From assembly GCA_016808115.1 (NCBI GenBank), contig JAEQBH010001513.1, positions 1,054,001 to 1,118,000 on the forward strand: 64,000 nucleotides of DNA, in the 5' to 3' direction. The position numbers were made by a program, and so were the translations under genes. Every line of letters begins with the position of its first letter. The first letter of the stretch is position 1. The DNA is from Tetrastigma voinierianum (lineage: Eukaryota > Streptophyta > Magnoliopsida > Vitales > Vitaceae). Below the pieces are notes generated by a model that was not told the DNA's origin, did not search any database, and saw nothing but the letters and a program-made list of their open reading frames with translations. This document shows, piece by piece, positions 1 through 10,965 of the stretch.

Positions 1-105
1 AAAGGGGTTCATTCCATTGATTTTATGACTGCTTTGAAGAAAGTTTCATATCCGCTGAGTGTTTAGGTCCCCTTGCCCATGAGGTTAATCCGGCCTGATC
101 CTTCA
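1..105 (+). repeat. 3' tail of the 5' LTR of element A (Tekay/Del chromovirus)
   Basis: Bases 1-105 match 25,771-25,885, the last part of the 3' LTR of the same element: both start with a short aaag.ggttc block, share the run on cattgatttta...ctg..ttgaagaaa, and end in gatccttca. A primer-binding site follows at once, so this is an LTR end and not random sequence. About 3.07 kb of this LTR should lie left of the window. The two LTR ends differ by substitutions and small indels, so the element is not recent. Confidence 0.85.
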
Positions 106-108
106 ACG

Positions 109-122
109 TGGTATCGTGAGCC
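109..122 (+). other. Primer-binding site of element A (initiator-Met tRNA type)
   Basis: TGGTATCGTGAGCC lies three bases after the LTR end. It is close to the tRNA-iMet complement TGGTATCAGAGCC used by chromovirus and many other plant LTR retrotransposons, differing by a small change in the middle. Minus-strand DNA synthesis would start here. It fixes A's orientation as plus. Confidence 0.75.
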
Positions 123-238
123 AAGGTTTTGAAAATGTTATAAGGATTTGTAATTTTATTTTCATATGATTGTTTTAATGTTTTATTTTAAATTATGTAA
201 ATTATTTATGTGATTTAAAAACTATATATGCATTATAC

Positions 239-1290
239 ATGCATATTAAATTTTCAATTCACAAATGCGTTTGGTCGAGGCCGACCCGCCACCAGAGGAG
301 CTCCCAGGCATTAGTACCACCACCCGAGGAACATATTGATGAGTCGCGTATGTTCCTCCACCCACGCATAGAGACTTATGCCTTCAGAGCCACCATGTAT
401 AGAGCGCCATCGCTCCCGAGGTCGCGGGAGGATAGATACTTTAGAAAGGATGGCTCAGCTTTAGCCATCAGACATGACAGCCCCGCGAGAGCTGGTAGCT
501 CTATAGAGAGGGGCGAAAGCTAGGGGCACTGAATCCGATGGATTGGGAGACCCTGAAAAGGCTCATTGCTGGTTAGGAGGGAAATGTAGTCTACCAGTGA
601 CGCAAAGGTACGTATGAGCTGCATGATCACTTTTCCCCACTCCTACTCAACAAAAGCTGCCAGCGGGTGGAGGGCAAGCAGAGGAGATGCCCAGAGGGAG
701 TGTCCCGGGTACGCTCAAGGAAGAGCGCCACAGATAAGTTTGTTCCATCCAGCTACGTAGATGTGAAGGTCGAGGAGTTCTTTGGGGCCGGAGCAGGGAC
801 ACTCTCCGTGATGATTATGAGCTTGAGTTTCGAGCTCGTCAGACATGTTCCATTTATTAGGGATGATGAAGTTTCGAAGACCAAGAGGTTTGTTGTAGGT
901 CTTAGTCCAACGATTAGGACCACAGTAGCGTCGACAACCCACACACAGTACGGCCAGGTAGTAGAGGCCGCAGTTAGAGTTAAGAGGAGCATGGGGTTGA
1001 AATCACAGGCTACGCCCAGTCAAGGATAGAAACGGAGTGGGTCGAAGTGGGTTCAGGGAGGTTCCATTAAGCAGTTCAAGAGGGAAGGAAGACACAAGTG
1101 ACCAAGGCAGCGGTGCCCATCAGGCACGTCATTGTGGTTCAAGGAGGCCACGCACATGTAGCTCCAAGGGTCCAAAGCCGATTGTGCTCAAATAATGGAA
1201 GAACCATTATGTGAGAGTGATCGGGCACATAAACTGCTTTATGCCGACATACCGACACTTCACCATAGAGTGCCCATGCATAGTTTCTAG
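239..1290 (+). pseudogene. Decayed gag of element A
   Basis: The capsid-like gag core is readable between about 741 and 1,010: residues DKFVPSSYVDVKVEEF, then TLSV, then RHVPFI..DE..KTKRFVVGL and VVEAAVRVKRSMG, matching the retrotransposon gag domain (PF03732 type) of Tekay/Del elements. A frame change is needed between TLSV and the HVPFI block. Near 1,221-1,275 a broken zinc knuckle can be read (C..., then YRHFTIECP in place of the usual GHFARECP). An open stretch at 239-523 upstream is not recognisable and may be leader or gag N-terminus. Gag would package element RNA into virus-like particles; this copy cannot, because of stops and frameshifts. Confidence 0.7.
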
Positions 1291-1479
1291 CAAAGGGATC
1301 GTGAGGGACAAGAGCAGACGCAGGCGCCTGGTCGTAAAGGTCGTGGTCGCCGAGAGGCTCCAGTAGGCCCCACTACATTTACTGGACTTGAGTGACTACA
1401 GTAGAGGTCAGCCATCCAGAGGATAGATGGGACGCATCTCGCACACAAGCTTAGGGTGTTTGCAACAATTTTAGAGGCG

Positions 1480-1900
1480 CATGTGTAGCACCAGAGGTCA
1501 TGATAGGTACTATCCAAGTTTTTGATAGTGATGCTTATGTTTCGATAGATCCGGGGTGCTACTCACCGCTTATTTACGGGAAATTTATCGCACGCGAACA
1601 TATAGATACAACCCATAGATTGTAGTATGGTAGTCTCCTTCCTACTGTGAGGATTCACTTATAGTGATAGAGTATAAGCATGGGTTGTAGAGTGATTATT
1701 GAGGGCCATGAGTTTAGGGCCAATTTGGTATCATTGACATCCGGGACTTCGATGCGATCTTGTGGATGGACTGGTTGTCTCGACATCACGCCTACCATGC
1801 TGGGATTGCTTCAGAAAGAAGTTAAGTTCTCAGAGATCGGGAAACTAGAGATTACTTTTGTGGGGTAAGAAGATACTCCGGTCTCTTAGTATGATGTATG
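1480..1900 (+). pseudogene. Decayed aspartic protease of element A
   Basis: Around 1,505-1,590 the frame reads GTIQVFDSDAYVSIDPG, the Tekay/Del protease core in which D-P-G replaces the usual D-[ST]-G active site. At 1,690-1,790 the flap and C-terminal part appear in two frames: VIIEGHEF.ANLVSL and then DFDAILWMDWLSRHHA (family form: DFDAILGMDWLS.HHA). Spacing between gag and RT is normal for the lineage. Several frameshifts and stops, for example in the flap region, make it a pseudogene. The family role is to mature the Gag-Pol polyprotein. Confidence 0.72.
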
Positions 1901-2040
1901 TGATGATGGTTGGGAAGATGTTTCAAAGTCATATCCGCATCTAAATTCTGGCAACTGAGGTGAGAGATGATGATATGAGACTCGGAAGACATTCCTGCAG
2001 TCGAGAATTTCCCGATGTGTTTCCGATGATCTTCCAAGAT

Positions 2041-2349
2041 TACCCTGCACAGAGATCGAGCGATCGAGTTAGCCCCTGGGACAGAACCGATTTCGAGAGC
2101 GACTTATAGGATGGCCCCTGCAGAATTGAAAGAACTTAAGGTGCAGATGGAAGAAATGGTCAACAAGGGGTTCGTCAGACCGAGCACGTCTCCTTGGGGA
2201 GCACTGGTTTTATTTGTGAAGAAAAAGGATGGAAGCATGCGATTATGTATTGATTACAGAGAGTTGAATAAGGTAACAATACGTAATCAGTATCCTCTTC
2301 CGAGGATTGATGATCTCTTTGATCAGTTACAGGGAGCTAAGGTATTCTC
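2041..2349 (+). pseudogene. Reverse transcriptase, 5' half, of element A (cut by insertion)
   Basis: From about 2,061 the frame reads DRAIELAPGTEPIS, then an open stretch from Met 2,111: MAPAELKELK, GFVRPSTSPWGA, VLFVKKKDGSMRLCIDYREL, NKVTIRNQYPLPRIDDLFDQL. This is the finger and palm start of a Tekay/Del RT and is well conserved. It stops inside a serine codon whose first two bases are 2,348-2,349. The third base is 20,110, where the RT resumes in the same frame. The break is therefore an insertion (B), not a deletion. Confidence 0.9.
2345..2349 (+). repeat. Target-site duplication, left copy (ttctc) of solo LTR B
   Basis: ttctc directly precedes TGTGAAGCC, the start of LTR B, and is repeated exactly at 20,105-20,109 after the terminal CACA. 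A 5-bp duplication is standard for Ty3/Gypsy integration. Confidence 0.9.
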
Positions 2350-3209
2350 TGTGAAGCCTCGGAAAATTCGAATTTTTTTGAAAAAGGGTAAAATGGTAAT
2401 TTCGATCAAAATACGAAAATTTTCTAGATCTAGAATGACGACGCGGGACATATCGTTGAGTTCGTATCACGAAATTTAAGTACATAGTCGAATTTCGTTG
2501 AATTCGTGGATACCGAGAATTGCACGATTTCGAGGCAATCGACAAAAATGAGTAACACCGACAAGGGCATGAAGTCCCACACCACATGGATACATTAAGG
2601 TAGGCTACGTGTCTAAGGAAAGTGGTCTTGCATGAGGGTAAATGTTAGTGGATGCTAGGTGTCATGGATAGGCTTTGCATGAGGAATTTAGTGGGAAGGA
2701 ATGTGGGCTAGGAGACAAGTGGAAAGTAAGGTGTCAAGAGACTTAGGATGAACATTCTCTCTAAATAGACCAAAAACTGATCCGGTGGGAAAAAAGGACA
2801 GAAAAGGAAGAGGAAGAAAAATAGAGAGTTTTAGAAAGAGAGACTCCACCTTCTCTCTAAATTTCCCAACGATCAGACGGCGGTTTCAGGCGGAGCAAGA
2901 GGAAGAGTTCATCCTCTACTACAAGGCTTCAAGATGTAGACCTAATCGAGGAGTTTCTCACAAGCTCCAAGAGGTAGGTCTTCTCCTACTTTGGTTACTT
3001 TCTACCCTAAGGGCTGTGTGGTGGTTGTATAGTCCTAAGGGAAATGTTGGTTGTGTTTTGAACCATAGGAAGCTTACATAATGTGATAGTACGCATTAAC
3101 CAGACCTCAGAACTGGTTTTTTGGAGGGAAGGAAAGGAAATAGATGTATCAACATAACTGCCATAGTGTGATAAGACGTGACAACTGCATCAACAAAGTT
3201 TCATCAAAT
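2350..3209 (+). repeat. Left arm of solo LTR B
   Basis: Begins at the TG terminus. It holds no gene. From about 2,785 to 2,910 it is purine-rich (ggaagaggaagaaaaatagag), like the GA-rich stretch at 23,146-23,222 in the LTR of A, where it follows the TATA box; this probably marks the transcribed part of the LTR. The open stretch at 2,785-3,081 overlaps it and has no recognisable protein match. The right limit is approximate, since homology to the leader of C starts near 3,210. Confidence 0.65.
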
Positions 3210-3906
3210 TCCTCCTTAAGTATCAACCAACAAAACCATATGGTAAAGATTCATGTACATGCCTTAGGCTCTTGTATCTCTTAGAGAATGAATAGATGTA
3301 AACTTGATAACTTAAGGTCTCACACCCCATTCGGCTCCGCTGTGTTAGCCATCTGAGAAATCTTCCAGTGTTTATTAGATCCTTCAGTAGGATGACCCGG
3401 TGGCGGGTATTCTTTGCACCATAGTAATTAATCTTTAGTTTTTAGTTCAAAGTTATTGGCATCGATAGCGGAGTGTCGATTCTTTGAGTATTCATCCCAC
3501 AGATAGTCGGCCAGTCTCCAGCAGGCCTTCGATGATTGGAGGTCTTAAAGCTCGCTTGTCGTGTCCCTCGGTTTGATCCACATGCTTTCATACGCCATGG
3601 GTGTGTTTCCTTTCTGTATCTTTCGAGATAAAGTGTTTTCTCGATTAAAGAATCATTTGAATCGGATCAATTTTAAGCACCTATGCGCCAGTTTTTACGA
3701 AAGTAAAACACACACACTCCATTAATAGGATTAGTGAAACAACAAATATATTCAATATGGTTTGGCCTTGAGTTGGTAGTCAAAATGAACCACTTTGCTT
3801 GAAAACTATTTTTGTTCTTTTTCTTTGATGTCAAATTAATTATTTCCTTCTTTTTCCATTTGAATATTGATCTATAAATTCTTTCGATCCGACAAACTAT
3901 AAAACT
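3210..3906 (-). repeat. Extra leader copy beyond the 3' LTR of C, with primer-site remnant
   Basis: This stretch matches 14,045-14,723, the sequence downstream of the 5' LTR of C: shared landmarks are accatatggtaaagattcat, gataacttaagg/gataaacttccgg, ttaataggattagt and atattcaatatggttt. The primer site at 3,886-3,900 is shrunk (gatccgacaaactat versus 20 intact bases at 14,697). So the 3' LTR is followed by a truncated second 5' leader, as in a tandem element left by unequal recombination between copies. Confidence 0.75.
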
Positions 3907-5434
3907 TAGTGACCTCACGACCAAAACACATATAAAATTGGATTGCACAATTACAAGGTTATTATCTAATCCCAGGCTTGCACCATAAAGAGCTTTGTTT
4001 GAGACCAAAATCTCCTAGAGTTAATCATTTTCAATTTTGAACTTTGGCATGATATCACTATGAGTGCAGTCGACAAATAATAAAATGGATATAAGTCAGA
4101 TATCGATCCATGAGGAATCTCAAGAATTTTAAATCAGCTACCACGACTACTCAAGAAGCTTCCTTACTATTTGGACCATAAAGTGATATTGGAATCCGAC
4201 AGAAGAATTTGGAAATTATATAACAATTAAAGTAAATGAGCAATCAAATAAAGCTACAGAATATAAAGAATAAGAATAAAGAATAGTTAAGAAAACAGTG
4301 GACCTTTGAATAATTTATCTTTGAGAGAACACATCAGTATCTTGCTATAGTGAAGTACGATTCCGGTAGTTAATACGTAAAATTTCTTGAATATTTCAGG
4401 TTTTTCAAAGAATGCGCCAGGCGTTTAGCGAGTAAAAATTTGGATCTCTCCACACTCCACATTTCATTTATCTAATTTTCACAGTTCTTCGAAAGCGAGG
4501 ATGAGATAACTACTTTTAAAGGGATTTCCTTAATCTAGGTATTTTCTTTGCAATACTTCATACCCATTTTATGGGTATGAAACCTTGGCTCCCGAGTTGC
4601 TCCCGGTCAAGCGGGATATACAGCTTCGAGGATGCTCTTCCTCAAAATTAGAGAATAGATCACCTCTCCTTCAGTTAGATCTCGGCTAACACAGGTTACC
4701 TCCTTCATTCGAATTGAGGTGAACTCTCTGCTTGTTTAAAAATTGATAACTCATTGACTCTTTCTTGATTTCAAGTGATAAAGATTTATCGAAGTAAACT
4801 TGCAAAGCTCATTAGATCTCAAATAGCGAGTTAATATACCTTCAAGCAATTGTTCATAACTCTTAGAATTTGCCTTCTACATGTGTCCTTTCCGGAGAGC
4901 CTCCCTTGAAATCGGACGATGTTGAGACTTCGTCTTATAGCAGGTATAAAGCGATATTGAGATCAAAAGCGATAAACCCGACAGGAAATACAAATTCTAC
5001 CAAACTAAAATTCAAGAGGCTGCTTTGGAAAGCGACTACGGGAAAGATAATTTCGACTATAGCATTCACTTAATGAAAATTGGATTCCTCGGTGAATTAC
5101 ACGCTCTGACATTCCATACGATCATAAGAATAATTGCAATTCGAAATTGAGTTGAATTCAAAATTTATGCGAACTTCAAACATTCCGAGGTAGTAATTTG
5201 AAAACAATAGGAGTGCATTGGTCTTTCAATCGACAACTTCCTGAGATCCGGAAAATAAAAGAAAATAAAGCGAAATAAATCTATTCTAATCTAACTACTC
5301 AGCGACAGAAGAAAAGAAAAGAAAAGAAAAGCGAAAACTAAAAAGAAATAAAGAAAATGAGCCTTGTTTCCCGGTTTCTCTAAATGCATGTATCGCACTT
5401 ATTGCGTTCATCTTATGGTAGGCTGCTTGCCGCG

Positions 5435-5442
5435 TATTTATA
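5435..5442 (-). promoter_or_regulatory. TATA box in the 3' LTR of C
   Basis: The minus strand reads CTCTATAAATACGCGG, very close to CCCTATAAATACGCAC in LTR G (48,621). Its place just downstream of the palindrome array is the same as in D and G, so this is the likely LTR core promoter. Confidence 0.7.
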
Positions 5443-5514
5443 GAGTTTCACGGTTAGGCCTAATCGACGCGATGATTTAATGGATTTCAAGTGGGTAGCC
5501 CCAGTCTTTTGTTC

Positions 5515-6560
5515 CGTCCGCGACCTCAAATCCCTTGTGCGGCGACATCATCCATGTAGCGACATCGATCCGTGCGGCGATATCGCTTAAGTACATGCAT
5601 TGCTTGGGCTGGTAGTTCGCGATGCCAGCGACGCGTATCAATCTCTTGTCGTACATCAACTCCACGTCTTTTTGCGAGGCTTGAATGTTTGCTCGGATGC
5701 TTCGACATCAATACTTATCGCGACATCGACGCTATGTTCTTTGCTTCCAACTGATGTCTTCGATGTAGGCACGGAATTGCCTTGCGGCATGTTTCCTTCT
5801 TTACGGGAAGCTATTAGGGTTCTCGATGTAAACGACGCCGATGTCTGTCGCGACATCAGCTCGAGTCTTAGTGGCTTTTAGCGAGCGTTCGCGGTATCCA
5901 GGCCTCAATCTTATCGTGGCAATGAGTTCATTTCTTTCACGACTTTCGCCGATGGTTTCTGATATCAGCGACATCAATCTCTTTATCGCTGACATCGCAT
6001 GGCGCTCTGTAGCTTTGGGTAGTTACCGTTCCTAGTGCGACCACCGATCTCATGTTCGCGACATCGGCAGTTCTCTGGGGCTTCAAGGTTGCTTTTGGTG
6101 TCGCGGCGTCATTCCTTTGTCGTGACATGACTAAAGGAACACAGAAGCTTCCGCGATTGCTGCGGGTAGCCGCGACACTTGATCTCTTGTCGCGACATTG
6201 GCTTATGGCTGCGATCTTCCTTGATGGTTCTGACGCCATGACATCGTCCGCATGTGACGTCAATTCATGCCCTTGCGGGTTTCAGCGGTGGGTTCGCGAT
6301 GTCGCGACTTCAATCCTCTATCCACGACAACAACCGGGTTACACATCGGCTTCATCTCACCAAGCATGTCATAGCTTCAAGGCGATTCTCTGCCAGCGAC
6401 CTCATCAAATTTCTTCCATGTTCGATGTCGCGTAGGAAGCTTGATCGTCCGGTCGGATGCGACCTCTTCTTCACTCTTTGTTATCACGCGACGACCTCGC
6501 ATTTTATGATTTATACATGTATCATTACTCGATGTCGCAGCGATCCAGGATGTCACGACG
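5515..6560. repeat. Palindrome array (TGTCGCGACA), 3' LTR of C, decayed
   Basis: Copies of the 10-bp palindrome TGTCGCGACA and close variants recur, many of them in two-palindrome blocks. Exact copies are visible near 5,847 and 6,186. Others have lost or gained one to three bases (gcggcgacatc, cgtagcgacatc, gtcgtacatc). The array is collinear with the better preserved array of the 5' LTR. Confidence 0.85.
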
Positions 6561-6934
6561 CGAAGTCTTCTTCTTCTTAGATTTCTTGGTTTGCTTCACG
6601 GGTTTCTTTAACTCTCGATTACGCGCTTGTTCTTCAAGTAAAAGCCGTTTCCATTTGGAGTTTCTTTGTGCAACTGGATATACATTTGATTCTTTGCCAG
6701 CTTCCGCGACATCGAGTTTTTTCTTTGCGCCTTTTATACTTTTAACGCCACGATAATTATCCTATGCCTTTAAGTCACATACAACCTTTACGCGATATTC
6801 TTTTTTTCTTGAATTTCACTTGTTCACCAGTTTGGTTGAATTATTCCATAATTACGCACTCTGTCAGTCTTGTTTTTAGATAAAAATAGATCGAGAAAAA
6901 TGGACTAAAAATAGATGACTTTCGAAGCTCATCA

Positions 6935-6950
6935 AACTCCCCAAACTTAA
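6935..6950 (-). other. Polypurine tract of element C
   Basis: On the minus strand a purine-rich AAGTTTGGGGAGTT run lies directly before TGATGAGC, the start of the 3' LTR. The same aagtttgggg tract precedes LTR E at 44,903. It would prime plus-strand synthesis. Confidence 0.8.
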
Positions 6951-9220
6951 AATTTTGTTTATCTCAGCTGAAAGAAAAAGAAGAATTGTTAATTCTGAAC
7001 AAAATAAAAGAAATTTTAAGGACTTGTTTTGATTTGTTACGATAGCATTCAATTTAATTGAAATACAAGGTAGGCATTATTTTTCGCCATCTAGCTTCAA
7101 GTCCGAGTTCAAGGATGGTTTCTACTCTTTATAGTATACAAAAACTAAGCCCATTTGAAATTGTTTTACAAACAACATAATCATTAGATCTATTGAAAAA
7201 TAAATTGTTTTCCTTTCTCATCTTCATAATTATTGTAACTCCTACGTCCCTTCACATTTTTCTTTGTTTATTGCTTTCAAATTCATAAACATTATTCTTC
7301 AATGATCTCCACTAATGTAGGTAATTCCATCCTTGAGATCAATCAGGTCTTTTGGGCTTATGTTAGGCTTAGGTAAGGGTAGGATAAGAAAGGAACTTTT
7401 TGTTTAGATTACACTGAACTTTTTCTCTCTTCTTTCTCCTCACGCCCTTTTCTTTTTGTAGTTTCTTTGTAAACTCCCCAAACTACATTTTGGGACATCT
7501 CACGGATTTCTTCTATTAGAGCTATGTACTCCATTTCTCATTGTAATTCGATGGAATTTTCTTTGTTTGTCACCCATTCGAGAATGATGCGGTGTTTTTA
7601 CCTTCTTCCAGAGCATAACACCCTTGTGAACTTTGGGTTATTGCTCCATACCGGATGGCATTAAGTTACTAGGTGTTGAAACACCCCTAAGAACTTAATA
7701 GTTAAGAGAATTAGGCCACAAGAGTAAAACTTAATACTTTTTTTTTATATTTACTGTTTTTTGATACCATTTTCTTTCCATTCCCCTTTTCTATCTTTTT
7801 CTCCTTGAGTTCTTAAAAACAACCTCCCCAAACTTGATTTCTTTCTTTACTCTTTTCGGTTCTTGGTAATCACGGGTTCTTTTCTTTGGAAGATTGATTC
7901 TTACTGGAAGGTTTAGGGTTTAAATTGGCTGATCTTTAGAAATAAGGCTTGATTAGGCTCCAATTTGGAACTAAGGTATGCTTTAACATATAGGTAGAAG
8001 TGGCAGATGGCTCAAACTTTCAAGAATGGCACGCATCATTTCTTGTCGATTTGCATCACCACAAGTTTACGCCCTCAATCGATAATCTGGCAGTTCTAGA
8101 ATTTGGGTTAGCTCTTTGTTATTGACCATTAGGAGTTCCTTGCTTAATTTTATTTGATGAGTAGTTAAACTCTTTGAGTATGTGGAGTTCCTTGACTCAT
8201 TGTTCATACCACAATCTCAAAGAAATAAGTTTTGTTTCTTCAATTTCATTACTTTCCTCCTAATATGCGGACTCAGCGATAGAATTTAAGTCACTTTTTG
8301 TGTTTCAATAAGGTGTTTAATATTCAGCGGCCCTTATTCTAGATTGACATTTCTAATCCTAAGCGCTTCATTCAAGCGACTCATGACATCTGGGCGGGTT
8401 TTCTTACGGAACTAATTCTACTTTTATTTTCCCGACTATACATCCACAAACAACAACATTGAACAAACAGATTCAAAATAGCACACAACAATTCAGTTCA
8501 AATTTCTTATTTATTTATTTTTTTGTTTTTTTATTCCCATTTATTTCCTACCTTGTTGGGGTGGTCGCGATCATTTTCATTTGAAGCAATTCTACCTTCG
8601 ACTTCACGGTGGGTGTCGCGACATGTACCTTTTCTTCAATACTCACTAATTTGCCCTTTCCAGCACGGAGTCCACGACATCAATGTTTTTGTCGACATCG
8701 GCTTTGTATCACGATATAACCCTTCTATAGTGACTGAAATCTTAACTCCAATGATCTTAAAAAAACATTTAGATTCTCTTGTGTTCCTAACCTTTGGAGC
8801 ATCTCTTCGGGTATCTTCAAGCCAAAGTTTACAATCAATTCAAGTATATCTACGAATTTATGGTGGGTTAGGGAGAAGGTTACTCCCACTTTTTTCTCAT
8901 GTTGACTTCTCTTTGGGATTCGCTGGAATTATTCTATGAATTTACCTTACTTGCATTCATGTCTTTAAACCTTGCGGAAGCTCAACATTATTCAAGAAAA
9001 ATCTAAACTACCATTAATTTCTAAAAATTAAATCTATCTTTATAAAAACAAATCTGACTAATTTTCAGCAACTAAAAGAAAAATATTTCAAAACTTAAAA
9101 TCAGAAATTAAATCCTTATGGGTTTGCCTCATTACTTTCGATTTAGTCCCTTATACAGACTTCTTTGTGGCAATTATTTCTTCTTCTTCCTTAAGAACCC
9201 GAGTTAGAGTTCTTCATTCC
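6951..9220 (-). other. Region between integrase and 3' LTR of C; no gene recognised
   Basis: Some Athila elements carry an env-like ORF here. I see no long minus-strand frame and no membrane-protein pattern. Several ccccaaact tracts (near 7,480 and 7,830; aagtttgggg on the minus strand) look like extra or older polypurine tracts, so this stretch may contain fragments of further copies. A small palindrome cluster lies at 8,560-8,725. Confidence 0.5.
8560..8725. repeat. Small TGTCGCGACA cluster outside the LTRs
   Basis: Within about 165 bases there is one exact palindrome (near 8,612, ggtgtcgcgacatg) and variants gtcgcgatca, ccacgacatc and tgtcgacatc. It lies in the internal region of C, where no LTR boundary is visible. 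It may be a leftover piece of another LTR of the same family. Confidence 0.6.
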
Positions 9221-9224
9221 CTCT

Positions 9225-10330
9225 TCCCTGTTTAGATAATGCTTTAACCTCTGTCCATTGACGCCCAGATTCTTCCCACAGTACTCCGGTCCTCGAGTGT
9301 CACTTTGCTCCAAATGTAGTACTTACACCCACTTTGTGTATAGCCCACTCCGTTTAGTTTATTTCACGAAACAATTTCGAGTCTAGAAATTAAGCAGTGA
9401 GGAACTGTTCCCTGTTCCCCAGACTCTTTTCTCAAAATTCTCTGATCATGCCATTTCTTTGTCTTGTCTTTGTATATTCTAGCATTATCATAAGCTTCAT
9501 TTCTCAATTCTTCCAGTTCAGACAGTTGGAGCAATCTTTCTTCCCTTGCAGCCTTAAAATCGAAGTTTAACTTCTTGATGGCCGACATTGCCTTATATTC
9601 CAACTCAGAGGTAGATGACATGGTTTGCCAAGAAACAGCTCTGTGTAGGGACATTCGATGGGGTTTTGTAGGCGATCTGTAAACTAAGTGCATCGTCAAG
9701 TTTGGAAGACCAATCCTTTCACCTTGGAGCTCACGTCTTTTCAGAGTATTTTTGATCTCACACATTTGGAAATTTACCTTGTCCATTAGTGCAGGATGAT
9801 AAGCTAAACTCATTACATGCTTGATCCTACCTGCTCATAAGTTTTTAAATATTTGTTTTGCAAGTGGGTTCCCCATCACTAATGATAGTTAAGGTGTTCG
9901 AATCACATTCAAAATATTCTTTTGCGAAACTCCTGGCTTGTATTAGCATCATTCCTTAGACAAACCCCTTTGCTTCCACCCATTTGGAAAGCATGTCGCT
10001 AGCGATATGTATGGGATTTCAAATGATGGTGGGAAAAGGTCCCATAAATCAATTCCCATATCAAAAATTTGTATCACCAAAATACCTGAGGGGCATTTCA
10101 TTCTACTTCTTTGATATTTCCAATCTTTTGTATCTCACTTTAATTTAACCCGCTCCAGCCTGATCTGCCAGATAGTAGGCCAATAAAATCGGATTGAGTA
10201 TCTTATGAGCTATTCTTTCTCAGAAAAATATACATATGGTGATGCATGACATTCATTTAAAATATTGCCTTGTTCACTTTACGGCGCATCTTCTTAATAT
10301 CATATCAACACCTCTTGAATAATAATGATT
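9225..10330 (-). pseudogene. Decayed integrase of element C
   Basis: Reading leftward on the minus strand: a broken zinc-binding start near 10,250 (CHASPYV), core remnants near 9,880-10,000 (SKWVEAKGF, then TIISDG), KDWSSKLDDAL and AYKTP near 9,670-9,720, an open C-terminal stretch (9,364-9,813) with YKAMSAIKKLNFDFKAA, LLQLSELEELRNEAYDNA and IYKDKTKKWHDQRI, and finally VNGQRLKHYL near 9,245. This order is the Athila-like integrase. It would insert element cDNA into the chromosome. Several frameshifts and stops make it non-functional. Confidence 0.85.
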
Positions 10331-10339
10331 ATCCCAGTA

Positions 10340-10965
10340 TTACTGGATACCGTTTATCGATGCGGGTTTCCTCTTACATTGTGGCCTGCGTTAGACGTAC
10401 TCCTGACGGATAATTCACAATATCGACGTACCATGAGTTGGAAGGAGAAACCTTAAACAATTGCTCATCACAGAGTTCTCTGGCTCTTTTATCCATTTTC
10501 TTCTTCCCCATCTTGTGGATTCTTTGCCTCTTGACCAGTGATCGGCTATCACAGTCTATCCATCGCCCTTTATCCTTGATTTCCAGATCAGAGCTCCTGC
10601 TGACGCGGCACCCACCCCTTATCAATCTTGGCTTAGCTTCCTTCTTTGAAATCGGGTACTTGATTCTTGCATGATCGATATAGAATGATAACATGGGATC
10701 CCAAAGGAAATGTATTACTGAATTTTCCCAAACGAAATACTATAGCTAGCATCTTCTTTTCGATTGTTGAGTAATTTTCTTGTGTAACCGTTGGAAGGTC
10801 TTCGCATAGTATATATGGCCACACAGAATACTTTCTCTTTTCTTTGCCTGGGACGACTCCATCGCAAAATCGCATCACCACGTTATTTGAATCCATGATC
10901 CCATTAAAGTGCGAAGCCATTATAGATTCTTGAACCAATTTGATCTTGATTTCTTCCAAAAGCAT
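10340..10965 (-). pseudogene. Decayed RNase H and RT-RNase H junction of element C
   Basis: Two overlapping frames carry the family pattern: TQENYSTIEKKMLAIVF, LGSHVII, then SKKEAKPRLIR, DLEIKDKG and, entering integrase, WYVDIVNY. Element D has the same blocks in cleaner form at 38,279-38,626. Catalytic acidic residues cannot all be traced across the frameshifts. The family role is to remove RNA from the RNA-DNA hybrid. Confidence 0.8.

Larger units (their letters stand above)
3907..6934 (-). repeat. 3' LTR of element C
   Basis: Collinear with 14,724-17,761 over its length. On the minus strand it starts TGATGAGC at 6,934, as the 5' LTR does at 17,761, and ends at the position matching TGGTGACC (here tagtgacc). 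It contains the decayed palindrome array and a good TATA box (TATAAATA). The copies differ by many short indels as well as substitutions. No gene of its own; open stretches here, such as 5,841-6,756, are chance frames through the repeats. Confidence 0.85.

Noticed and set aside
6052..6756. Overlapping open frames of 99-127 codons as possible genes
   Set aside because: They run through the palindrome array of LTR C. Codons such as RDI and SRH come from the repeat in several frames on both strands, and no domain is visible.
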